Assembly: GCA_937980205.1 (NCBI GenBank)
Contig: CALJKW010000024.1
Coordinates: forward strand, 67,609 to 131,608
DNA length: 64,000 bases
Reading direction: 5' to 3'
DNA from: an uncultured Myxococcales bacterium
GTDB taxonomy: Bacteria; Myxococcota; Myxococcia; Myxococcales; Myxococcaceae
Of the stretch, positions 57,525 through 64,000 are shown one piece after another (within the stretch, counting starts at the first letter, position 1; every line of letters begins with the position of its first letter). The position numbers were made by a program, and so were the translations under genes. Below the pieces are notes generated by a model. The model was not told where the DNA came from, made no database searches, and worked only from the letters and a program-made list of their open reading frames with translations.

Positions 57525-58861
57525 CGCGGCAGCGTCCCCTGCTCGATCTGGAACGCGAGCCGCTCGATGTCTCTGGCCGACGCGTTCCCGCGCTGCACCA
57601 GCTCACCGAGCGCCTGCGCGGCGACGGCGAAGTCCTGCTCCTGGCCCGGAGCGAGCCGTACGTTCTGGAACAGGTACATCATCAGCTGGTTCGCCTGCTC
57701 CTGCGTCTGGCGCGTGCGCGTCTCGTCTCCGCGGGCTTGCTGCGAGTCCGTGGACAGCGCGCGAATCACCGACGCGAACTCGCGCAGGTTCAGCTCGCCG
57801 TCGCGAATCGACTCGGTCACGGCGCGCTGCACGTTCGGCGCCTCGGGCGACTGGGGCACGCTCTCGGCGCCCTGCCCGACCATCGGCGGCAGCGACTCGA
57901 GCTGTCGTCCGAGCTGCTCGAAGTGCTCCGGCGGGGCGTCGGCCGCGGCCAGCTCGGACAACATGCCGAACGCCTGCAGGAACGCGGGCCGCTGCTCCTC
58001 CGGCACCGAGCTCGACCGCAAGAGCTGCTCGAAGCGCTGCACGGCGGCCTGGCTCGTCGCCTCCTGCTGCTCGGGCGTCTGCGCCGCCTTCACGTCCTCG
58101 GCGAGCGCGCGCACCACCGTGCCGAGCTCGCGGACCTCGAGCAGGCCGTCTCTCGACGCCGCCTCGACCGCCGCGGACAGCTTCGGAGTCGCCGCCGTGA
58201 GCTGCGCGTCGGCCTCCACCGCCGTGCCCATCGCGTCGATGGCGCGGCTCGAGTGGGGAAAGCGGCTCTGCTCCTGCTCGAGCAGCTGCTGCAGGTTCGT
58301 CTGCTGATCCGCCGGCAGCCGGCTCGCCTGCTCCCGCAGGTCGTTCACGAACTTCGAGGTGGCCTGCGCGGCGCGCTCGGTGCCCTGCGGCGGCGCCTCG
58401 CCTCTGGCGAGCGACTGCATGAACTGCTCGCGCTGGTGCTGGGGCAGGCCCTGCAGCTGGAACTCCATGGCCTGCAGGTTCTGGCGCGCGTTGGCGAAGA
58501 CCTGGCCCGACGTCGCGGCGGTCGAGGCCGGCTGCTGCGCCGGAGCCGGCTGCTCGGTCGCGCCGGCCCTGCGCTGCCCCGACGGCCGCGCGGCCCACCC
58601 CGACGGAGGCTCGGGAATCGTCAGCTTCGCCCCGACCTGGATGATCGGCGTGTCGCCGCGCATCTTCACCTTCGAGGCGTTCGCGTCGCGGATCAGCGTC
58701 CACTTCGACGCGTCGCCGTAGGCCTCTTTCGCGAGCTTCGCCAGCGTGTCGCCGGCCACGACCGTATGCTCGCCGCCGGGGGTCGCGGGCGTCCGCTCGG
58801 ACGGCGTGGAAGTCGTCGACTGCCGGGTGACCTGGGGCGCCCCCGCCTCGATCCGTGCCAT
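57521..58861 (-). CDS. LysM-domain protein with helical body
   Basis: From ATG 58861 the protein has 446 residues. After a Ser/Thr/Pro-rich start comes a LysM domain (GGEHTVVAGDTLAKLAKEAY, then DASKWTLIRDANASKV and IIQVGAKLTIPEP). The remaining 350 residues are Gln/Ala-rich helices (NLQAMEFQLQGLPQHQREQF, QTNLQQLLEQEQSRF, EQANQLMMYLFQNVRL), with two EF-hand-like or repeated loop segments near RDGLLEVRELGTVV and RDGELNLREFASVI, a likely internal duplication. There is no signal peptide, unusual for LysM proteins; it may be phage-tail-like or leaderless. Coupled to the oxygenase-like gene downstream. Confidence 0.78.
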   Translation of the reverse strand: MARIEAGAPQVTRQSTTSTPSERTPATPGGEHTVVAGDTLAKLAKEAYGDASKWTLIRDANASKVKMRGDTPIIQVGAKLTIPEPPSGWAARPSGQRRAGATEQPAPAQQPASTAATSGQVFANARQNLQAMEFQLQGLPQHQREQFMQSLARGEAPPQGTERAAQATSKFVNDLREQASRLPADQQTNLQQLLEQEQSRFPHSSRAIDAMGTAVEADAQLTAATPKLSAAVEAASRDGLLEVRELGTVVRALAEDVKAAQTPEQQEATSQAAVQRFEQLLRSSSVPEEQRPAFLQAFGMLSELAAADAPPEHFEQLGRQLESLPPMVGQGAESVPQSPEAPNVQRAVTESIRDGELNLREFASVIRALSTDSQQARGDETRTRQTQEQANQLMMYLFQNVRLAPGQEQDFAVAAQALGELVQRGNASARDIERLAFQIEQGTLPR

Positions 58862-58899
58862 GCAGAGCACCCTACTGCGCTTTCACCCCCGCCGAGGTG

Positions 58900-58928
58900 T
58901 TGACACAAAAGTCATCCCGACTTTTACG
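58900..58928 (+). promoter_or_regulatory. Sigma70-like promoter with operator for the GMC gene
   Basis: TTGACA (58900-58905) is a perfect -35 box. After 17 bp comes TTTACG (58923-58928), a weak -10 box. A perfect inverted repeat AAAAGTC, ATCCC, GACTTTT (58907-58925) covers the spacer, where a repressor would block polymerase. The GMC oxidoreductase ATG is 33 bp further at 58962. The same gap also serves the divergent LysM gene (start 58861). Confidence 0.5.
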
Positions 58929-58961
58929 ACCGGCAGCCCCGCCGGTAAGGTGCGCGCCCAA

Positions 58962-61361
58962 ATGCCCAAGCTCCTCAGGAACGATGGCCTCAGCGGTCCA
59001 CGCGGTCTTGCGAAAGAGCAGCCGAAGGTCGAGAACAACACGACGCCGGGCACGGTGACCACGACCGAGGTGCAGGTCGGAGTGATCAACGACGGCTTCA
59101 AGACGCAGCCCCCGCAGCGGAACATCGCGGCCGCGGTCGAGACCGTGCAGAACCATGAGGTCGACCGGGCGCAGGCGAAGTACGACTTCATCGTCGTCGG
59201 CTCGGGCCCGGGCGGAGGCCCCGCCGCCGCGCGCCTCGCCGAGGCCGGCTACAAGGTGCTCGTCCTCGAAGCGGGCGTCGACAAGGACGTGAAGGAGTCG
59301 GCGCCGCTGGGCCTGCACGCGGTGAGCTCCGAGGCGAAGGACCTGCTCACGCGCGGCGAGGGCGAGTTCATCCACCACTTCACCAAGCGGGAAGACAACC
59401 TCAAGGATCCGAAGTTCGTGCACGAGAAGGACGGCATCTTCGTGCCGCGCGGCGAGGGCATCGGCGGCAGCGCGCGCATGAACGCCGGCATCTTCGTGCG
59501 GCCCGACGACGTCGACTGGGACAACATCGCGAAGGCCGTCGGCGACCCGAGCTGGAGCGCCGCGGAGATGAAGCAGTACTTCCAGAAGATCGAAAACGTC
59601 GGCTACCAGCCCGTGCTGCGCATGATGCACATGATCGGCAAGGGCCTGGGCATCGAGGCGATGCAGAACCCCGGCGGTCACGGCTTCGAGGGCTGGCTCG
59701 AGGTGAACCGGCCGCTCGACGCGTCGATCCTCAAGACCATCAAGGACAACCCGCAGCTCGGCAAGCTCGTCGTCGAGACGATGAAGTACAACTTCACCAA
59801 GGTCGGCACGGTGATGGACCGGCTGAAGATGCTGTCGACGCTGTTCGACCCGAACCACGATCGGGCGAACAACGTCGAGGGCATGGTGATGACGCCGCTC
59901 ACCGTCACCAGCGAGGGCCGCCGCAATGGCCCGCGCGATCGCCTGCTCGACGTGCAGGCGAAGCACCCCGAGAACCTGACCATCATCTCCGGCGCGCGGG
60001 TGCAGGACTTCGTGCTGAACGACGAGAACGAGGCGACCGCGGTGCGCTACCGCACGCCCGACGGCAAGCTGCACGTCGAGCCGTTCAAGCGCGAGCTCGT
60101 GCTGTCTGCCGGAGCGTTCGAGACCTACGGCATCGCGGCGCGCTCCGGGTACACGAACCCCGCCGACATCGAGGCGCTGAAGAAGAACGGCATCGAGCCG
60201 AAGGTGATCCGCGAGGGAGCGGGCGAGCACCTCAAAGGCCGCTACGAGGTCGGCGTGGTGCAGCGGCTGAAGGAGCCGCTGCCGGTGCTCACCGAGATCG
60301 AGCTCAGCGCCGAGCCCGACAACCCGGCGTACAAGAAGTGGCTCGAGACGGGCAAAGGCCTGTTCGCGACGAACGGCATCGTGGCCGCGTTCCGCGTGAA
60401 GAGCGACCCGTCGAAGACCGAGCCGGACCTCTACGTGTTCGGCGTGCCGGGCAAGTTCGACGGCTACAAGCCGGGCTACTCGAAGGAAGCGACGCAGGAC
60501 CCGAACCTGATCACCTGGGTCATCCTCGATGAGAACAAGGGTGACGAGAAGGGCAGCGTCCGCCTCAACCCCGACGACATCAACGGCAAGCTGAAGGTGA
60601 ACCAGAAGTTCTTCCAGGACGAGCGCAAGGGCGACGAGATGGCCATCGTCAATGGCATCAAGATCGTCCGCGACCTGACGAAGGGCTACGCCGAGATGAT
60701 CGAGCGGGAAGAGTGGCCCGGCGACTCGGTGCAGAGCGACGCCGACCTCTCGAAAGCGGTCATCGAGAACGCGTGGGACCACCACCCGAACGGCACGATG
60801 CAGATCGGCGACCCGAGCGACCCGCAGGCCGTCGTCGACAAGGACCTGCGGCTCATCGGAGTGAAGGGCGTGCGCATCTCCGACGCCAGCGTGTTCCGCG
60901 CGAACATGGGCTCGTTCATCCAGTCGGCGATCCTCATGGTCTCGGAGAAGGCCGCCGACGAGATGATCGAGACGGCGAAGCGCGAGGACGCGAAGGCGAA
61001 CGGGTTCTCGCCGTGGGAGGTGAAGCTGCAGGTGAAGCAGTCCGGCAGCAACACCCTCTCGGACAACCTGTTCCTCGCGCTCTCGGATACGCGCAAGGTC
61101 GGCGAAGGCGGGGTGCTGACTCCGGCCGCGCTCTCCGAGCTGGTGGAGCTGACTTCGTTGAAGGGCTTCTCGCAGAAGGAGCTCGACGACGCGCGCGAGC
61201 TGGCGAAGAAGCTCGACCGGAACGGGAACCCGAACGCGAACGTGGTCGGCGAGCTGGCCGAGGAGATCGCCCGGCGGCGCGCGGATCAGGGCTTCATGCT
61301 GGACCTGCAGGCGCGACTCGACGCACGCAGCTACGAGAACAAGCTGGGAGAGTTCCAATGA
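58962..61361 (+). CDS. GMC-family oxidoreductase
   Basis: The 799-residue protein has an N-terminal disordered stretch of 70 residues, then the FAD motif DFIVVGSGPGGGPAAARLAE and EAGVDKDV (74-110). GMC signatures follow: PRGEGIGGSARMNAGIFVRP, LVLSAGAFETYGIAARSG and, at the C-terminal side, WDHHPNGTMQIG (active-site His pair) and SDASVFRANMGSFIQSAIL. About 110 more residues of helical tail follow. No signal peptide is clear. It oxidises alcohols or sugars with FAD; substrate unknown. The start ATG is chosen 33 bp after the promoter. Stop overlaps the next start (ATGA). Confidence 0.88.
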   Translation: MPKLLRNDGLSGPRGLAKEQPKVENNTTPGTVTTTEVQVGVINDGFKTQPPQRNIAAAVETVQNHEVDRAQAKYDFIVVGSGPGGGPAAARLAEAGYKVLVLEAGVDKDVKESAPLGLHAVSSEAKDLLTRGEGEFIHHFTKREDNLKDPKFVHEKDGIFVPRGEGIGGSARMNAGIFVRPDDVDWDNIAKAVGDPSWSAAEMKQYFQKIENVGYQPVLRMMHMIGKGLGIEAMQNPGGHGFEGWLEVNRPLDASILKTIKDNPQLGKLVVETMKYNFTKVGTVMDRLKMLSTLFDPNHDRANNVEGMVMTPLTVTSEGRRNGPRDRLLDVQAKHPENLTIISGARVQDFVLNDENEATAVRYRTPDGKLHVEPFKRELVLSAGAFETYGIAARSGYTNPADIEALKKNGIEPKVIREGAGEHLKGRYEVGVVQRLKEPLPVLTEIELSAEPDNPAYKKWLETGKGLFATNGIVAAFRVKSDPSKTEPDLYVFGVPGKFDGYKPGYSKEATQDPNLITWVILDENKGDEKGSVRLNPDDINGKLKVNQKFFQDERKGDEMAIVNGIKIVRDLTKGYAEMIEREEWPGDSVQSDADLSKAVIENAWDHHPNGTMQIGDPSDPQAVVDKDLRLIGVKGVRISDASVFRANMGSFIQSAILMVSEKAADEMIETAKREDAKANGFSPWEVKLQVKQSGSNTLSDNLFLALSDTRKVGEGGVLTPAALSELVELTSLKGFSQKELDDARELAKKLDRNGNPNANVVGELAEEIARRRADQGFMLDLQARLDARSYENKLGEFQ

Positions 61362-61648
61362 ACGCCGACGTGCTGCAGCGGGAGATCGTAGGTGGGCTGG
61401 TGGTCGACAACGGCGTGCTCGCGATGCCCGAGCCGCTGATGCTGAGCATCGGGCGGAGGATTACTGAGACCCCGCCGAAAGATCGGCAGGAGCTCGCCTC
61501 CGCGCTGATCGCGACCGCGACGCGGCTCAAGCAGATGCCCAGCTCGCGGCGCGCGACCACGCAGGTCATCTCGCTGGCCGCGATCGCGCTCGGAGATTCG
61601 ACGCTGACCGCCGTCATCGAGAAGGCGCTCAAGGGGCCGAAGAACTGA
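61358..61648 (+). CDS. Small partner protein of the GMC oxidoreductase
   Basis: The 96-residue protein (MNADVLQREIVGGLVVDNGV onward) is helical, with LSIGRRITETPPKDRQELAS and TTQVISLAAIALGDSTLTAV, and no signal or membrane segment. ATG 61358 overlaps the GMC stop by 4 bp, so it is coupled to it. It may be a small subunit or chaperone. No match to gluconate dehydrogenase subunit 3 can be seen. A long frame further upstream in this phase is a shadow of the GMC gene. Confidence 0.65.
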   Translation: MNADVLQREIVGGLVVDNGVLAMPEPLMLSIGRRITETPPKDRQELASALIATATRLKQMPSSRRATTQVISLAAIALGDSTLTAVIEKALKGPKN

Positions 61649-61667
61649 CCTCGTGGTGAGGGGGCAG

Positions 61668-62891
61668 TCAGCGCGAGTCCGAGAGGGAACCGCTCAGCCT
61701 CGCCACCATGTCCGCCACGAGCGCGTCGGCGTGCGCCGCGCTCATCACCGGGTCCGTCCACACCAGGTTCCAGAACAGCCGCCCGTTGAGCGACGTCGCG
61801 GTGCCCACGAAGTCGCCGAGCGCGGAGGGGTTCGGCGCGAAGTGGCACTCCTCGAGCGTCAGCGCGCCGAAGCGCGTCTGCACGTCGAGGCGCCCCAGGT
61901 TGGTGAGGCCGCTGGTGGTCGGCACCGCGAGCTCGAACGCCCTCGCCAGCGTCTTCGGCTCGACCTCGTCCGCGCCGATGACGTTCCACAGCGTGGGCAT
62001 CAGGCTGATCAACGACAGCTGCAGCTTCCGCTGCAGGTCGGCCTCGAGGCTGCGGCGCACGGTGCGCGCGACGTCCCAGAACGGCGCATCGGCGCGCAGC
62101 ACGGCGCGCAGGCTCAGCATCGAGACGTAGAAGCCGAGCTCCTCGCCGACGCCCGCCGCGCCGCGCACGTTCACCGGGCTGCCGAAGTTCACGCTCGCCT
62201 TCGAGCGGCCCGCGTCGTTCAGGATGGCGAGCAGCATCGCCGCCGACAGCGCGCCGTGCACGGTCGTCTTCTCCGCGCGCGCCCGCGCGGCGATGGGCTC
62301 GGCGTCGAGCACCACGTGCCTCACCCGCGCCCGCCGCTCGTAGGCGAAGGCCTGCACCTCGCGCCGCACCTTCACCGGCCAGCCGTGCCGCGTCATCACC
62401 AGCTCGCGGCCGAGGAAGCGGGCGTGGTTCGACACGCCCGGGGCGCCGCGGATCAGCGAGTCGACTCCGCCGGGGTCGGTGAGCGGCTCCAGCGCCTCGC
62501 CGGCCGCGGCGCGGAGCCAGTCGCGCATCAGGTAGACGCCCGACCAGCCGTCGCCGACGACGTGGTGGAGCGTGACGAGCAGGCGGTCTGCGCACCGCAC
62601 GAACCGCGCGAGCGGGGCGCCGACAGGCGTGTTGATCTCGTGCTCCAGCTCGTGAACCCAGTCGTCGCTGCCGATGCGCAGCGTGAGCGGAGGGACGTCG
62701 TCGTCGACGAGCTCTCCGTGCTCGATGCGCTCGCGCAGGTGCGGGTGCCTCGCGCGCAGCGCCGGCAGCGCGGCCCGCAGGGCGCCGTCGTCGAGCGGAC
62801 CGCTGACGCGCGCCACGGTGGTGAAGTTGAGCGGCGCGGCGAGGTCCGTCTTGAACAACCCGCGCTCCATGCCCGTGAGCGGGCGGCCCAT
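61668..62891 (-). CDS. Condensation-domain-like acyltransferase (PapA-type)
   Basis: The 407-residue protein begins MGRPLTGMERGLFKTDLAAP. The HHxxxDG motif is His109-His110-Val-Val-Gly-Asp114-Gly115 (LHHVVGDGWSGVYLMRDWL). An SAAMLLAILNDAGRSKASVN segment, VNFGSPVNVRGA, and LTNLGRLDVQTRFGALTLEE near the end follow the CoA-dependent acyltransferase superfamily (condensation, PapA, alcohol O-acetyltransferase). It would transfer an acyl group to a hydroxyl or amine acceptor. It overlaps the spermidine-synthase-like gene (TGATG at 62889-62893), so an acylated polyamine is a possible product. Confidence 0.82.
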   Translation of the reverse strand: MGRPLTGMERGLFKTDLAAPLNFTTVARVSGPLDDGALRAALPALRARHPHLRERIEHGELVDDDVPPLTLRIGSDDWVHELEHEINTPVGAPLARFVRCADRLLVTLHHVVGDGWSGVYLMRDWLRAAAGEALEPLTDPGGVDSLIRGAPGVSNHARFLGRELVMTRHGWPVKVRREVQAFAYERRARVRHVVLDAEPIAARARAEKTTVHGALSAAMLLAILNDAGRSKASVNFGSPVNVRGAAGVGEELGFYVSMLSLRAVLRADAPFWDVARTVRRSLEADLQRKLQLSLISLMPTLWNVIGADEVEPKTLARAFELAVPTTSGLTNLGRLDVQTRFGALTLEECHFAPNPSALGDFVGTATSLNGRLFWNLVWTDPVMSAAHADALVADMVARLSGSLSDSR

Positions 62892-64000
62892 CAGTTCCAG
62901 CGCCTCCACTCGTCTTCGTAGTAGTGGACGAGCACCTGGTTGTTGAGCCGGTTCACCTCGGACGGCACCTCGGCCATGTCCTTGGGGAACTGGAAGAGCG
63001 TCGGCAGCGTGGCGTCGTCGAGGAAGCGCAGGCCCTCGGGCAGCGGCTCGCGGGCCTGCAGGTCTCCGCTGCCGGCGAGCACGTAGCCCCACTCGCCGAA
63101 GCTGGGCACCCAGGCGTGGTACGCGCGCGTCGAGAAGCCGGCCGCCTGCAGGGTGTGGTTCACGCACCAGAAGCTCTGCCGCGCGAACAGCGGCGAGGTG
63201 CTCTGCACCACCACCACGCCCTGCTCGGCGAGCGCGGACTTCAGCAGCGCGTAGAAGCGCGTGGTGTAGAGCTTGCCGAGCGAGAAGTTGTTCGGGTCGG
63301 GGAAGTCGACGATGGCGACGTCCCACCGCGCGTCGGGCGCGCGCTCGGCGAGGAAGCGAAGCGCGTCGTCGTTGACCAGCTTCAGCCGCGGGTCCTCGAG
63401 CGAGCCGCCGTTGAGCGCGTGCAGCTCGGAGTATTGCGTGGCGAGCGAGGTCATCGCCGGGTCGAGGTCGACGAGCGTGACGGACTCGACGTCTCTCCAG
63501 CGCAGGACCTCGCGGGCGGCGAGGCCGTCGCCTCCTCCGAGGATGAGCACGCGGCGGCGCGACGACGCGGCCTGCATCGCCGGGTGCACGAGCGCCTCGT
63601 GGTAGCGGTACTCGTCGACGCTCGAGAACTGCAGGTTGCCGTTCAAGAACAGCGAGAAGCCGCGCTGGCTGCGGGTGACGACGATGCGCTGGTACGGGCT
63701 CGACTGCGCGTGGACGACTTCGTCGTGGTACAGCTGCTCCTCGAAGAGCAGCGTCATGCGGTCGCCGAGGACGAAGCCGGTGACGAGCACCACGCAGCAC
63801 AAGACGCCCTTGACGCGCAGGCGCGTGACCGAGCCGAGCTGCTCGGCGAGCAGGAACGTGCTCCACAGGCCGACGACGGCGTTGAGCAGGCCGAAGAGCA
63901 GCGACGTGCGCACGAGCCCGAGCTTCGGGACGAGGACGATGGGGAAGAGCAGCGAGGCGAACAGCGCGCCGAGGTAGTCGAACGAGAGGATGCGCGAGAC
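62891..64000 (-). CDS. speE: Membrane-bound spermidine-synthase-like aminopropyltransferase, 5' end off the window
   Basis: The frame is open to the window edge; 369 residues are visible and the start is missing. At least two membrane segments precede the catalytic part (DYLGALFASLLFPIVLVPKL and GVLCCVVLVTGFVLG). The enzyme core has YHDEVVHAQSSPYQRIVVTR, LFLNGNLQFSSVDEYRYHEA, VLILGGGDGLAAREVLRWRD (SAM-binding Gly loop with the decarboxylated-SAM pocket) and DVAIVDFPDPNNFSLGKLYT. This is the long SpeE form with an N-terminal membrane domain. It makes spermidine from putrescine or acts on a related amine. Coupled to the acyltransferase. Confidence 0.85.
   Translation of the reverse strand, partial: VSRILSFDYLGALFASLLFPIVLVPKLGLVRTSLLFGLLNAVVGLWSTFLLAEQLGSVTRLRVKGVLCCVVLVTGFVLGDRMTLLFEEQLYHDEVVHAQSSPYQRIVVTRSQRGFSLFLNGNLQFSSVDEYRYHEALVHPAMQAASSRRRVLILGGGDGLAAREVLRWRDVESVTLVDLDPAMTSLATQYSELHALNGGSLEDPRLKLVNDDALRFLAERAPDARWDVAIVDFPDPNNFSLGKLYTTRFYALLKSALAEQGVVVVQSTSPLFARQSFWCVNHTLQAAGFSTRAYHAWVPSFGEWGYVLAGSGDLQAREPLPEGLRFLDDATLPTLFQFPKDMAEVPSEVNRLNNQVLVHYYEDEWRRWN

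Overview
The window reads as a piece of a GC-rich (roughly 70%) Myxococcota chromosome. The evidence is a surface protein with a MYXO-CTERM tail (34360-36939), a GYF/TonB-type protein of the AgmX kind (41153-42436), two Ser/Thr protein kinases flanking an FHA-sigma54 activator (7975-12748), many lipoproteins with clear lipoboxes, and calpain-like and GMC-type proteins. Genes are tightly packed and often overlap by ATGA or GTGA. I found no rRNA, tRNA, CRISPR array, prophage or complete insertion sequence.

Layout. 1-5.8 kb: a truncated secreted helical-repeat protein, then a four-gene operon (c-type cytochrome lipoprotein, DUF1549/DUF1588-like c-type protein, companion lipoprotein, Tat-exported DUF1501 protein). 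5.8-7.8 kb: an unknown protein and an AbiEi/DUF559-like orphan. 7.9-14.3 kb: malQ, kinase, FHA-sigma54 activator, kinase. 14.4-18.9 kb: DNA glycosylase, membrane protein, ECF sigma/anti-sigma pair, rlmN, membrane protein. 18.9-22 kb: an AlkB pseudogene and an operon of a metallo-beta-lactamase-fold protein, an AraC regulator and a PhnD-like binding protein. 22-26 kb: GAF histidine kinase, then a RelA/SpoT-like protein coupled to a TIGR02996 protein. 26-31.7 kb: GH31 lipoprotein, SRPBCC protein, small secreted proteins, B12/radical-SAM protein. 31.7-34.3 kb: a five-gene minus-strand cassette (Zeta-toxin-like P-loop kinase, cyclic-nucleotide-binding protein, two coiled-coil proteins, membrane protein), the best candidate here for an undescribed system. 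34.4-46.9 kb: MYXO-CTERM protein, lipoproteins, TPR protein, retropepsin-like protein, polytopic membrane protein, AgmX-like protein, two FAD oxidoreductases, DoxX-like protein. 47-54.4 kb: atypical SDR, lipoprotein plus TonB-dependent receptor, pseudopilin, aldehyde dehydrogenase. 54.4-64 kb: Cys-rich lipoprotein, calpain-like protease, 2OG-oxygenase-like protein, LysM protein, GMC oxidoreductase with a small coupled partner, condensation-type acyltransferase coupled to a membrane spermidine-synthase-like protein that runs off the right end.

The most unusual sequence feature is a set of small dispersed structured repeats. Family 1 (about 145 bp full length, at 40032-40176 and 54734-54876, with a shorter pair at 3502-3613 and several half copies) and family 2 (about 145 bp, at 17606-17749 and 54361-54506) sit exactly at gene edges. 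They supply stop codons, a start codon, and in two lipoprotein genes an in-frame N-terminal extension ahead of the signal peptide. Two other palindromic repeat types lie at 23221-23426 and 46883-46957.
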